DNA of 64,000 bases from Peromyscus leucopus (Eukaryota; Chordata; Mammalia; Rodentia; Cricetidae): assembly GCF_004664715.2 (NCBI RefSeq), contig NC_051072.1:32137994-32201993 (forward strand). The letters run 5' to 3'. This document shows, one piece after another, positions 46,531 through 58,925 of this stretch. Position 1 is the first letter of the stretch. Each line of letters begins with the position of its first letter. Both the position numbers and the translations under genes were made by a program. The notes below the pieces were generated by a model that saw only the letters and a list, made by a program, of their open reading frames with translations, made no database searches and was not told where the DNA came from.

Positions 46531-48584
46531 ATAAATGATTTGAAAAATCAAAACAAACCCTGAATCAGTCCGCCCAATTTTATGCTCCATCTCCCCTGTC
46601 TGCCACAGTTTCTCTTTGTGGTCTACGGAAAAACAGTGTTTAGAGCCATTTGTAATTTCCTTTGTCACTTGCCACTCTGTATATGTGGGTTTTACATATC
46701 ATTTGTTTACCAAATCAGTTCCTATTTCTTCAGCCCGGGATTCAAGATATCTGTTCCTAGATTAATTGCCCGGTGCTGGAAGGGAGGGAGGGCATTTTGC
46801 AATCCACCTGAAGCAGAAACTGTCAGCCAACATTAGGTTACCACAAGGACACTGCTGTGACAGATTCCAGCCTCTGAAGGTTTTGATTAAAGAACCCGGT
46901 TTGCCTTCCTAGCACTGGTTGTAAAGGTCATACTTTGAAGCTGTGGTTGAGTGCTCACTGGGTGTCTAGCCTTCACTCCAAGCACTGCAGGACCCTCTCC
47001 CTTGCCAGCGCCAAGCAATCCCATACTTCCTATACCTCTGAATGTATATAACATACAGTCATGTCAGTTCTCTTGGCTGAGCCATTCCTACCTGCTTTGT
47101 GGACTTGGATAGTTTCAGGTTCCTTATTAACTCTTCCTGGTTGGCTTACTGATTTCTTTACTTGATTACATCTTGACTCAACAAAGCCTAGGGATGTGGA
47201 GTTTCTGGGTCGACCCTATTATTTCCCTGATTAGTATTTAAAAAAAAAATTTTTTTTTAAGAGAAGTTGGGGTTGGTCCATACATTCTTTAGTTTTGTTT
47301 CCACATACGTATTTTTCATTCTACAAAATGATGGAGTTGTAAGTAATGAGAAGCTCAAAATGACTGAGCAAAGGTTTGGAAGTTAGTTTCAGGTAGCCAT
47401 GGCAATACTATCCTACATCATCCATCTGGATTAGGTGACCATTTGTCCACCTTGGAAGAGAATCAAATTAAAGGCAACTTCATTACAATTTACCCATAGG
47501 CACCCCCCCCCCAAATAAGTCAGGAGCTTTGGCTGTTTCAGCAGATAGATAACTTTAGTATTTGAAATTATGCAAGTGACTCGTTATCTTTGTGGACATG
47601 CTACATTTTTGTTTTGCTTTGGCAGTTTCTTTATTATTTCTAAAGTTAGTTTTAGGTATAATGTCTCTTTACACTAAGCTTTTAGCTGTAATTGAGTGTT
47701 GCTGTCTGGGGTGTTAAGGGCAACATACACACAAATAAACACAACAAAACAGGGGGGGGACTTGACCTCACTTTAGAGTACAGCTGTACCCGGGGTGGGG
47801 TTGGGGGGTTCAAGGTGGGTTCTTGGTACTCTTGTCTTCATAATCGAAGACAGTTTGTCGCCTAAGATTACAATACCATGACAGACCAATATTGTGGCTG
47901 ACCCAAGATGTAGCCTTTTTACTGGAAATGAAAGGAAAATGAATAGAAAGTCCTGTTGGGTTTTGTGAGATGAGCGTGAGTCAACAAATAGAATTTGGAG
48001 GTAATGTATTTCTACTCCAAATATTTAACTACAGATCAGTTCTATAATGGTTCTAGAAAAAGAGACATATTATATTGTCTTTTGGACTGACAATAACTGT
48101 TACCAGATTGAAAGATTGGCAAGAAGAACAGTCACCAATGTCCACTCAGTCACTAACAGGCAAAAAAAGATTGAAACTAAGTACATTTCTGACCGATTCC
48201 CCTGATTTTGTCTCTATCTTCACTGAACGACTTTCTGATTATAATTTAAATTCTCTGTGATGCTCCTGAGAGGTGTGAATGTGTCTAGGTCTTTGGGATT
48301 TTTACAACTCTATATGTATCCAGTGGGTGTCTGTTCTTAATTTTGGTCTTGATGAGTTTGGCCTAACGTTGAGGAGTCTCTGAGAGATAGAGCAAATCTA
48401 GATATTCTGCGAAAATTATAATCTGTTCCTATGGACAAAGAAGAGCCTTCTAACAGGGCCAGTTATACACATACATGACAGAAGTGGTACATCCTTGGCT
48501 ACCATGTGTTCAAAGGTCAAGATAACAACAGTGTTGCTTTTGTGCACCCAAAGCCTAGACCTTGGGAATATTCAGAAACCATTT
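46531..48584. other. Unique DNA, no gene seen
   Basis: A 61-codon plus-strand frame at 48075-48260 (contains LTITVTRLKDWQEEQSPM) lies in repeat-free sequence, but has no motif, no clear splice sites and no upstream context. Nothing else is recognised. Confidence 0.45.
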
Positions 48585-48735
48585 TTCTAAATGATCAAAT
48601 CAAAGCCTCATGCTTGCCTCTATCTTCTATCAAAAATTAATTCATGCGAGCTATTCTTGGAATTAATTATAGCTTTGGTCTCCGCCGAATCCTGAGTGTA
48701 TTAAGTTTGACACCAACCCCTGTAATGTATCATGT
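48585..48735. promoter_or_regulatory. Candidate conserved non-coding element 4
   Basis: 'tatcaaaaattaattcatgc' and 'ggaattaattatagctttgg' give a pair of TAATTA sites 20-25 bases apart next to CpG-bearing 'ctccgccgaatcc'. Followed by poly-T at about 48738. Confidence 0.35.
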
Positions 48736-49299
48736 CTTTTTTTTTTTTTTTATGGTGAATGTAATTTAATTACATGTTCTCTTGATGCTGAATTCTGTTA
48801 TTTGAGAAACACATATGATTTATTATTTTATTATCTTTGTTTCTAATTCTGTTAACTCTTATCTGTCCTCAGTGAAAGGAACTACAAAATTTATTTAGTT
48901 GTCCCCACAGAAAATCCTTCCTCTCTTAGCAGAAGTTGCCTATGGCTTCCTGTTTTACTTTAGATTTTTTCCTACTATTGCAGTCTTGTGGCTGCAGAGA
49001 TGAATGCACCTGGATTTATGAAAAAAACTTTCGTATTTCCATTAGAGCTATTGGAGGATTAAATCAGATAAGCATATAAAGGATTTAGCACAATATCTGA
49101 CACTTAGTGTTAAAAAAGTGCATCTTGGTACTACTTTAACACATAGGTCCTTTACATCAAACCATTAAAGGATGAGATGTAATGACTCTTGCTTCCTTTC
49201 CTTGCTTGTGCCTAATAGCTTAGAATTCTTCCTCTTGCCAGTATATTTGAAGTGATTTCCCCCAAGCACATTTCATTAAAGTTGTTTGTATTCAAAATT
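48736..49299. other. AT-rich DNA with a possible MIR piece
   Basis: 49040-49130 ('gaggattaaatcagataagc', 'ggatttagcacaatatctga', 'cacttagtg') follows the 3' half of a MIR. The remainder is unassigned. Confidence 0.4.
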
Positions 49300-49410
49300 T
49301 AATATATATGCCAAGACTGGTGCTCGGACCCATTTGGGTATACTATGACTGGATTCGGTGTTTGGTGAGGGCCTTGTTTGCAAATGGGCACCTCCTTTCA
49401 GCTCTCTTTA
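49300..49410 (+). repeat. Ancient interspersed repeat fragment (pair with 50468)
   Basis: 'gtgtttggtgagggcc' and 'tttgcaaatgggcacctcc' recur at 50581-50632 in the same orientation. Only about 110 bases are left. Confidence 0.55.
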
Positions 49411-50421
49411 CGAATTATTTTTAATGACGTTAAAATCGGGCACAATCCATCACTGACCCTTTGGTGACCTTATTTTTCACAAGTCTCTACTCATAGATAA
49501 TTTTGCTCAGGCTTTCCATTTGAGTCTTTAAGTTGTTAAAACAACAAAACAAAACAAAAAGCCAAAACAACCCAAACATTAAAGATTTGTGGAATTATTG
49601 TATTTTCTGTCATAAAGGAATTTAGACATATATGTGGCTGCTACTATCTAATTCAGTTTTTTTAAATTCATCTGTACTAAGTTATTTTATCTTAATTATA
49701 CTTGCAAAAGCCTTCTTAAATTGCACCTCTGGATAGCCCTTTCATATAATTTCTCCATCCTCCTTAAAATACTTTTTTTTATATTAATCATGCATACTTT
49801 CTTCTTACGTATTCCATACCGTATTTCTTCCAAAATGGGTGCTTGGTTTTTAAGAAAACCGATCCTTCGCGCTGAAATAGATTTTTTTCCTACTTGCTAA
49901 GCATTGAAGCAACAGTCCCCGTGTCTGGGTGATTTTTCATAGATAGTGTTTGTGCAGAACATCATCAGGGATGTGGCTTGTGAGGATTTGTATAAGAAAG
50001 TGCACGATGTTTCAGAAAATTTATCATTCTCACACTTAAGCATTTTTAAAGAGTCACTGAAAGAATATCACAGGAACCAGGCAATTTCTTCATGACTTAC
50101 CTGTCTAGCAGGTCTAGATTCTACTGTGTTGTCTAGCTATCATAAGCGTCACACTCTCCAACGCTGTCACTAAACTGCCATGAAAAGAAGTATTTCAGTT
50201 TTGCTATCATTTTTTATATGCCCTAAATGCAGTTTTTTTTCCCCTTGCCAATTATTTAATGTACGTAAAATGAAGAGGGTGCCGCAAACCAGTAATCTTA
50301 GTGTTTGGGACAAGCTCTGTCCCTGTTATTTGCTGCGTGACTATAATTAAGTCCCATAAGTAGTTGTTTTGCATTTCTTCATGTGCTAAATGGGGATAAT
50401 GATAGTTTTGTGGGATGTTTG

Positions 50422-50423
<2 letters not shown>
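49411..50423. other. AT-rich DNA with a possible MIR piece
   Basis: 50295-50405 ('agtaatcttagtgtttggga', 'atttgctgcgtgactataat', 'tcatgtgctaaatggggata') follows the MIR core. The remainder is unassigned. Confidence 0.4.

Positions 50424-50467
<44 letters not shown>
50424..50467. repeat. (TG)n microsatellite
   Basis: About 22 uninterrupted GT units, directly left of an old repeat. Confidence 0.97.
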
Positions 50468-50468
<1 letters not shown>

Positions 50469-50800
50469 GCTAGTTTGGGATGCTATAACAAAATGTAACA
50501 GACCAGGTGATTTCAACAGCAGACATGCAATTCTCACAATCCCGAATATTGGGAAGTCCAAGAGCAATATAGATGGACTCAGTGTTTGGTGAGGGCCTGT
50601 GTGCGGTAGCCCGTTTGCAAACGGGCACTTCCCTGTGTCCTTACACGTTGAAGAGAAGAGACAAGCTCTCTCCTGTCCCTTTTATAATGACAGTGATCCC
50701 ATTTTTGCTCTCAACACAAAAATTAACTCCCCAAGCCCTACCTAATGTCATCACAGGAGGGAGAGGTAAGGATTTCAACATATGAATCAAGGAGGGGCAT
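50468..50800 (+). repeat. Ancient mammalian interspersed repeat (MLT/MER-like)
   Basis: 'tagctagtttgggatgctat', 'aacaaaatgtaacagaccag', 'tgggaagtccaagagcaata', 'gtcatcacaggaggga' and 'gatttcaacatatgaatcaa' follow the order of a well-known eutherian repeat with a 'gctgccataacaaa...ccacagactgggtggc' start and an 'acttcaacatatgaat' end. I cannot fix the family name. Confidence 0.65.
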
Positions 50801-50924
50801 AAACATTCATTTCACAGGTGTGTGTGTGCGCACATGTGAGTGTGTGTGTACATGTGTATGTAAGAGAGGATCCAGTTAAACTATTCAACTTAGATATTCA
50901 AAGCGGGAGTGGATAATGTGTTTT

Positions 50925-51130
50925 CAATAATATTTTTATTATTTGAGAATTTCATACAATGCAGCTTGATCACATTAACCCCCCTTCTCCTCCACCTCTC
51001 AGCAGATTCTCTCATTCCTCCCTCCCTCCTCTCCACTTTGTGCCCTTCCCCTTTTTAAGGAAGAGTGAGTAAAAATGCCCTGGCCTCTTACAATCTTTCT
51101 GTAGCCTTTTCTGCTGTATTCCTGAGCCTA
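50925..51130 (-). mobile_element. Antisense L1 3'-end fragment
   Basis: 'aataatatttttattatttg', 'agaatttcatacaatgcagc', 'ttgatcacattaacccccct' and the C/T-rich tract at 50980-51055 are the complement of a rodent L1 3' tail and its purine block. Confidence 0.65.
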
Positions 51131-51897
51131 AGTCCAATTACCTCACTGTTGGTTACCCCAGGATACAAGTGCCACTATTGTATCTTTCAGAATTGTGTGC
51201 CCTTGGGTGTTATAGCTGGATAGGACTATTGATCGCTTTTCTCCCTTGGATTCTTGCTTGCTTGCTTGGCTCCATAATTCCCTATGGCTTTTTAAAACAT
51301 CCTTAATGCTAATTATCCCTCCTCTTCCGGCTCGCTTTGTGTGGTCCTGCCTCCCTAAGTAAGTGCTCTTAACCCATTTTTCTACTTCCCCTGATAGCCA
51401 CTGTGTCCCTGACTGAGGGCTCTTGTCCATCCCCACCACCAACTATGATCTCTTTAACCACAGATAACAGGAAATTTAAAAAGGAAGATGGTTTTGGTCA
51501 CCTCCTCTGGGCTTGTCCTGTGTTCACAAGCTATGTATGTCTCAGTTGTGTGATTACTTACCTTCATGATATCTATGACTTGGAAAATAATCTAGCTCAA
51601 ATTTTTATTTTATTTTTATTTTTTCTAGTTGGTTCTATGTGTTGTCAACTAGTATTTGCCAATCACACTTGATTTCTTTTCTCCCTTTTCGTACCAACCA
51701 GTTCTTGTGTTAGGGATTCAAAAGTCTCTTTTGTCTCCTCCGGAATATTAATTACTTCAGACTTTTAAAGTCCCTGTCTGCTGTAGCTAGTTCTATAGGC
51801 AGTCCTTCAGCATTTAGAGCCTTGCTTTAAGATTTTTACTTTGCTCAAGTATTTGCTGACTTTTGGCTTTGTGCTTGTTTTTGTTCTTGTCTTTTCC

Positions 51898-51898
<1 letters not shown>

Positions 51899-51937
<39 letters not shown>
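51899..51937. repeat. (TG)n microsatellite
   Basis: About 19 uninterrupted units. Confidence 0.97.
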
Positions 51938-51939
<2 letters not shown>

Positions 51940-52659
51940 ACATCTTGTCTTCACTGCTTGAAAGGAAAGATTAGAACACTTTGCAGTGTGGTGGATGCAA
52001 GTAGATTGTCTAATATTGTAACTCCTAATTTTACTTTTTATGGGTGCCACCAGCTCATGCAGCTCAACATTCCTTTTTTACCCCAGCCAGGCATCCATAG
52101 CCATTGATGGCCTCTTTATGAACTTTTGTGACCTGTATTTCAAGAACTTTGCCCTAACTCTGTGTTTCTTATTTCTGAAACTTTGCTCCTCTGGATTGCA
52201 TTCTTATGTAGCTTTCAAATGCTCTGGGTATTATGGCAGACTGAGAAGAGCATTGTGGGATATGTAAACTTTCGAGAGCAGTGGGTAATCTTTTCATTTT
52301 TCAGCTATGGACAGGCCCTCTGGCTCACAACTTCAGTGCTGGATCAGGCTACATTCCTGCTAGAGGATATTGTATCTTTGGGAAGCTAACGTTCTAGAGG
52401 TTTCCATGATAAAAAGCAAATATCACGTAAAAAATATCCAAATGATCAAGAAATAGGGAAGATAACATCAATTCTGAGGCCAAGATTTGAATAGATTTCT
52501 AATATCTAATGACTGCCTGCATACTACTAGTAAATATTTGTGACCCTTTAAGAATAAAGTAAAAAATATTTTTCTTTTAATTGTGTTACCTTTTCAAATT
52601 CCCATTAAATGAGAAAACACACCTACTCATTACTACAACTTAACATTTGGAGCTATGAC

Positions 52660-52661
<2 letters not shown>

Positions 52662-52715
<54 letters not shown>
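52662..52715. repeat. (TG)27 microsatellite
   Basis: 54 uninterrupted bases. Confidence 0.97.
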
Positions 52716-52718
<3 letters not shown>

Positions 52719-52924
52719 AACAAGTTTGGGAACATATGGCATTAAAAGACACTGTTGTGGTTTTCCAATTCACTGTTCAGACAATTGCCCAAGGACTTTT
52801 ACCTGAGTCTTGCCTGGCTTGCTCCTGAAACTGCAGTAACGCCAACTGTTTCCTTCAGTATTTTCAGCCAGTTCTACTTTGTCTTTGCTCTTTCCATCAT
52901 CCTCTCTCCCTCTTGTCCTCTGCA

Positions 52925-53005
52925 ATGGTAGGCATCAAACTCAGAACCTCAAGCATGCTAGGTACAGACTTCCCCAAGAAGCTATGTCCCTAGCCCTTTG
53001 GGCTT
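52925..53005 (-). repeat. ID/B4 SINE head fragment, antisense
   Basis: 'ggtaggcatcaaactcagaa', 'cctcaagcatgctaggtaca' and 'agctatgtccctagccc' are the complement of the ID-like tRNA head. Confidence 0.75.
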
Positions 53006-54043
53006 GCTTTTTCCCCCTGTTTTTTTCTTACATCTCTATTCCATCTTTTTGAGATTTCTAATGAACTGACATCAATCGTTTGTTTTCTAGAGATGACAAG
53101 GAATTTTGAGATATGCTGGTGGGAGGTGTTGCAGCCATGGGGAGAAAATATAACATGTTTAGTCTGCCATTTTCATCTTCTACATCATCACTGGGAGCTT
53201 TAGGATATTTGGTTTCAATACATTTTAAGAATCACCTTTTATTTGTTGTCTTCATTGTTTGCTAAGAACACCCCCAATTATTTATCCATTTTTATTGTCA
53301 TATCTAATCTGTCATGTTCCAACGTTGCTTCTGTTTACCTGGATATATTTTGCTTCTTTACCAAGACATTCATTTGTATAGAACAGAGTGTATTTTACTG
53401 TTAGTCAGGATTATATCATCATGTTTTCTTGCAAATTTACTTCTTTTTCTAGTGCATTCCAAATTATTTTCATAATTAGTATTTTATTTTTATTACTGGC
53501 TTGAAATGAAATAATTGTTTAATGATTCTGTTTCCACACCGGGGGCGGGGGCAGGGCTGGGGTCACTTCTGTGCTCCCTAACAGAGTGGTTTCCTCATGA
53601 ATACACCCCATGGTGGTTTATTATCATATTTCATGAGAAAGTTGAATTCTTCCTGTTCCTGTTCATCCTTGTAAATAGTCTATATTTATAAATGCTGGAA
53701 TATGGTTTGTGTTCTTGTCTACAAGCTTGAAACTTTATGTAGTCAGTGCTCTTTCTGTAACTTTTGAATAAATGTCCTTACTTTTTTATTTGGGATATCA
53801 CTAAAGATTTTTCTTGGACACTTAACAGGAGAAAAAGTGATTGCCACATTGCTGTTTGTCTTTCTTTTATTTTCTGTTCCCTCAATTTGCCCAACACTAT
53901 CACAGAAGAACAAGATTATTTAGGCACACTTAATCTGTCTTTACAGGCTGAACACTTGGGAGGAGATTGCATATAACTAAGGTTTTATTTATATGAGATA
54001 AAATAACTGATTTAAAACACTAAGCTGATTATTGGTCACGTAG

Positions 54044-54074
<31 letters not shown>

Positions 54075-54962
54075 ACAATGATTGAATTTATGTATGTTTT
54101 AACCTGATAACGTGTCTAGTATGATCAAAATTCATTAGATTCTAGAATAATATCAGCTAAACATAACAGGTGAACTCTAGCAGAGAAAAACCCTGAAGTA
54201 ATGGAACATAGGTGGGTTTTAGTGGCTGAGTGGGGTGAGATGGCAAGCAATGATGGCCATTTTAGCTTCAGGAAGAGTGACGTTGTCTTGGTCTGCGAAG
54301 CCTAGGTTTCTCTTGGCGTAGGTAGCACCCGAGTATGCTGGAAGTGATTTTCCAAGTGCCATCTCTGCTTCTCTGTGGACTTACCCTACACTCTTTCATT
54401 TCATACATAACCATCTAGTTGAGGCAGACAAATGCATTCTTTACAGAAATCCTACACTCTAAAGTTCAGTGACGTTAGTGACTTATTTAGTCATTTCACA
54501 ACTTTTAGCAAAAGTACTCCAAATCCTTAATATTGACAATCCAACTGATGTCCAGCAGTCGTACAACGGAAACAACACATGATAAAAATCAACTTGTAGA
54601 ACTTGTAATTTGCATTTATTTAAATGAAAACCTATCTGAGTCGACCCCATTAGTAGTAAATAGTACAAAATAAACTTAAAAGATGAGCAATCGTATTGAG
54701 ATCTTTATTCTGTATTTTGTTAATTATAATATACACACTAATACAAAAAAAACTTTAAAGATTTTTGCTTCATTAACTTCTTACAGTTTCAAGCTTCTTG
54801 GAAGAATCTGCTCTTTCTCTATGCAACCAGCAGGGGAAGTTGGCTGAAAGAACACACCAACTGGTAATCCAATACCAAATGTTCAGCCCTGAAAACATGC
54901 ATACAGGTAATATTATACAGGCTGATCAGGTTTTATTTACATATTGAAGAATAAAAAATATC

Positions 54963-54969
<7 letters not shown>
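53006..54969. other. Unique AT-rich DNA, no gene seen
   Basis: Contains a (CA)n at 54043-54070 and a short G-rich run at 53540-53560. No exon, repeat family or CpG cluster recognised. Confidence 0.5.
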
Positions 54970-55011
<42 letters not shown>

Positions 55012-55013
55012 AC
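54970..55013. repeat. (CA)n microsatellite
   Basis: About 21 units with one AAAC interruption. Confidence 0.95.
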
Positions 55014-55145
55014 ATGTAAGGACAATCAAAGGAAAAGAATCCATGAATGAGAGTGGGATGTGTGTACACAGGAGGTGTTGGGGGAGGGGGGAAGGGGAAA
55101 GGGGGAAATAAGGTAATTAATTATATTATAATGTCAAAAAAGAAT
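55014..55145 (+). mobile_element. Short L1 3'-end remnant
   Basis: G-rich purine block at 55065-55108 followed by 'ataaggtaattaattatatt' and 'gtcaaaaaagaat', the layout of an old L1 tail. Confidence 0.45.
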
Positions 55146-57759
55146 TTTCAGTCTGCATTGTTTTGTCTGCTACTTTAAGGATGGAAAACCTTAACTTTTT
55201 TTTTTTTTTAAGTGTTATTTAAAATCGAGCTTAAGTTTCTCCTCTAACTGGTCACCCATTTGTAAACTAAAATTATGAATCGGTGAAGAGTTCAACTTTT
55301 CCAGGTCCTGGTAGCTGAGGTGTTCCCACACTGAGATCACAATCTTGAAGATAAACCCAGTCTGGCAGGCTCAAAACCATACGTCCCATTTCTTGTTTAA
55401 GTATGAGATTCTGTAGAGTATCACTTAGAACTTGAGGATGAGAAATCTCTCACTAAAAATGTAACTATTAGAGAGAAGACACGCTCCTTGGGAGAGAACC
55501 CCTCTGGCTGGTGTACTTCATACCGTCAGAAGCTGTGCCTCACTGAGGACTTGCTGTCTGTGAGCTTGTGAGTCATAATTTAACAAATAGAAACCATGCC
55601 CCCCCCCCTCATTGCAGGGCCACAGAATAATCACTGCTTGGGAGAGAAAAATCCTGCTGATGTACTCTGAGGTCATTTTTCTCTTTTAGAAATGTGGATC
55701 TGAATAATAAAAACAGTGAGTCAGTAGCAAAGGAAAGGTTATTAAGTACCCCCTTCTCTTTATAAACCAGATACATTTTCTTCCATCTTTCTGTTCAGGC
55801 TTGAAGACATGCTTTCTTTAATAGGCACTTCTTTTTATGATTTTTTTTTATTGTTATGGGTATGATCAGCGTGTTCCACTGGCAAATTATTATTTTGGAG
55901 ATGGGGAAACTGAGCCCCAGAGAAAGAAATTGCTCACCATCACAGATAGGTCGTTGGAAACATAGTGGAAACAAGGGTCCACTTCTTTCAGCTCTCCTCA
56001 AATTCTCCTTGCCGCCTTTAAAGTGCAGTTCTCCTGATATGGTTTCAAAATGCCTGTTGCTGAAGTTTCATGTCTCTACGGTTTGATCCAAGAAGGGCAA
56101 GTTAGAGTTAGATTGAGTGGATTCCTGAGCAAACAGGGAGACAAACTGATAAATAGTTCAGAGATAAATATGTTTAATTAGAGCATAAATGAATACTACA
56201 ATAAGGATCTCACTACTTCCAGAGGAAGGTAGAACATAAGTGTAATTTTTCAGTTCCATTGTTTAGGAAATGAATTATGTATAAATTGTTCCTGAAATAG
56301 CACAGCAATTTATTAACATGCTTTCCGTAGCTTCTGGGGAAATGTTCTAAGACAGAAAGGCTATGTCTGTATGCAATCATGGAATTTATCATTTTAATGG
56401 AGATTGAGTTGTTGGCAGGACATCTTACTAAGCCAGTTTGGAATGACAGGGATATCAGTTGATTTGTTTTATAGGGGAAAAAAAAGTACAGGGATAAAAT
56501 ACAATGAAGCTGATTCCATACAAACATGTTTCTACTTCTTTGTAAAATATCTCTTTTTCCCTTCTTTCTCTGTCTCTTGCCTTGTAGTACATGCAACACA
56601 TGACATAGAATGTGAAACTTTTATGAAGTTCCCATTTATGCTAACTCGTTCCTATGTATTCATTATTTATGTGGCAAGTAAGAGAAACGGCACTGCTATC
56701 CAGTTCGGTGTGTCAACAAGCATTTGCCGTGAAGCTACTCACTATTCTGTGTTCAAAAGAACTGGAAGTCTTGACGTAGTCTCAAGAGCAATAGCATGTA
56801 AGGAGAAAAGACATTAGCAAAAAATATTCTAAGTTATTTTGACAGTTCTTTATGGAGGAGAGCACGGTTTTAGTTGAAATGCGAGCTCAAAGTGGGTGAA
56901 GGTGCAAGAGGTAGCATGCAGGGTAAGGGTATGTAGTAAAACTGAATGAGAATTTGAGATTCACCGTATATGTCCATTCAGTGGTTAGGCCCATCAAGTC
57001 AGTTCTAGCCTTTATCTAGTTGTCAGGATGAAGAATATGGTTTTATTCACACTATTTATAAAAGGCTTTTTTCCCCTGTTATGAGTTCATCTATCAAAGT
57101 CCAAAATATAGGACCTGAAAGATTTTTTTAAATCTCAAAACCATTGTTCCTCTGGCTTAATTTCATGACCATTATTTACATGTTCAATTTTCTCGTGACT
57201 ATAAAGTTGCCATAATATAAGGTTTAAACCCTTTCCTTTAATTCATTATCTTATATTCGGAAGGACATAACCAAAGAATATTTGATAAAAATAAGTTTTA
57301 TGTGTTATTTATGAGGGAGACACTTAAGGATTTTAAAAAGTCTTTAAAATATTTACATTTTTACTTCTGACTTTTAGTTTAACACTGTTTTTTAAAAAAT
57401 GGGCTTTTCTCTTATATTTGATGTAGGTTTCAAGCTTTAGATTTATAGTTCAACACCTCACAACAAATTTTGTAAATATTCGGTGGGGGCTTGGTCCTGA
57501 AGTATAAACACTTCTTGCTATTGAAGCCCTGAAGAAAAGCAGATGCCCTCATTTATTATGAGGTCTCCAGGAGACTGAAGAGATTCTGAGGTTCTCTCTC
57601 TCTCTTTTTTTTTTTTCTGGAACATCTTCTTCAATAAGAAAAATGAAATGTCACCACGCTAAGGTGAATCATAATAAATGTTATGTCTTGTCTGACATTG
57701 AAAATAAATCCAAGTAAGTTTGTAGAAATATTGGTGGCTTTTTCCCCCATAGAGGTTTA
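55146..57759. other. Unique AT-rich DNA, no gene seen
   Basis: 55890-55985 ('gagatggggaaactgagccc', 'cagagaaagaaattgctcac') is a probable MIR core. Two frames of 137 codons (56404-56817, plus) and 128 codons (56213-56599, minus) overlap each other, have no motif and look accidental. Confidence 0.5.
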
Positions 57760-58030
57760 GATCTGCTTTATAAATTAAATAGCATGCGCTGACAGCTCAG
57801 GGCAGTAAGGAAACTATTCAGTAGATAATCTCCATAGAAACAGAAAAAGCTTAACCATCTCCTTCTAAAATAGCCTGCTCTTCTCTGCTATTGGATACAA
57901 TAATGGAAAATCCTACTTTTATTCAAATTTAGGATTAATTTCAAATTACCTTTTAATTGAAAAGCCATTAGGTATAAAATAACATAGAGGTAACACATAA
58001 GTATTAATGGATTGTGGGTATTAGCCATAG
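57760..58030. promoter_or_regulatory. Candidate conserved non-coding element 5
   Basis: Repeat-free AT-rich segment with 'gcatgcgctgacagctcagg', 'ggattaatttcaaattacct', 'tttaattgaaaagccattag' and 'tattaatggattgtgggta'. Several TAAT sites and a TGACAG (TALE-type) site. Ends at a poly-T run. Confidence 0.35.
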
Positions 58031-58032
58031 TC

Positions 58033-58056
58033 TTTTTTTTTTTTTTTTTTTTTTTT
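58033..58056. repeat. Poly-T tract
   Basis: About 24 T with no attached SINE that I can recognise. Confidence 0.95.
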
Positions 58057-58925
58057 AACCCTGACTAATAATGTTTGCTGAATTCCAGAAAAGTGCTACT
58101 TGTTGGCCAGGGCTTTTGTACACATTTCCCATATATGTATCAATTATATCAATGGAAAGAGATAGCACCATTATTCCCATTTTTATGATAAGGAAACTAA
58201 GGCACAGAGAGACAATGGCCTGGTGGATGTGGTAAAGCTGAGATTTGCTCCTGGGCTCTGAGGTCTGTTGTGTTTACCATAGGATTAGAGTTGGGCCCTG
58301 AATCCAACATGACTGGTGTCATAGAAGAAGAAAGGATGACGGAAACAGATATATAAGGGGGAGGACAATGTGCAGAGAAGACAGAGACCAGAGTGCCCAT
58401 AAATAATAAATATAATAAACTTCAGTCTAGTCTGAGGATGAAAAGCCTGATAAGGCACACCAAAGATTTCTGGTCACTGCTGGAAGGCAGTAGAAGCTAG
58501 GGAGGATTCCTTCCTAACGCCGTTGGAGAGAACAAAGCTTTCATTTCAGACTCCAAGCCTCCAGAAATGTGAGATCCTGATGGAAACATAAACACGTGAG
58601 CCCTTCCGAGCCTCATCGCTCTAACCCGGACTTGTCTTATGCCAAATAGAAACACACACAGAAGCCTGGAGCTTTACCACGGTCCTGTGCTGGCTGGAGC
58701 TGTTCCTCAAGGGTGAGCTCCTAGGCTGATTTTTTTTTTTCTAAGTTCATCAGGGGCAGCACAATGCCTCATTCATCTTTGTTCCCTTAATAACAAGCAC
58801 AATGCAGCACTGGGGTGGGGTTCAGGCTACCTGTGGAAAGAATTTCTTCTCTGCTTCTCTTTGTTGCCCGGGATATAATAATTTCGTCATCTGAGAAAGC
58901 CTGATTTACCTTTGGACGGACCCTA
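58057..58925. other. Unique DNA with a MIR piece
   Basis: 58160-58265 ('cccatttttatgataaggaa', 'actaaggcacagagagacaa') is a probable MIR. No gene recognised in the rest. Confidence 0.5.

Larger units (their letters stand above)
51131..52924. other. Unique DNA with two long (TG)n tracts
   Basis: (TG)n lies at 51899-51937 (39 bases) and 52662-52715 (54 bases). No gene or further repeat recognised. Frames of 60-100 codons, several through the TG tracts, are not credible. Confidence 0.6.

Noticed and set aside
48075..48260. 61-codon frame as a possible exon
   Set aside because: No bounding splice signals and no recognised family; kept only as a remark in the region entry.
56213..56817. 128-codon minus and 137-codon plus frames
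   Set aside because: They overlap in AT-rich sequence and have no motif or splice sites that I trust.
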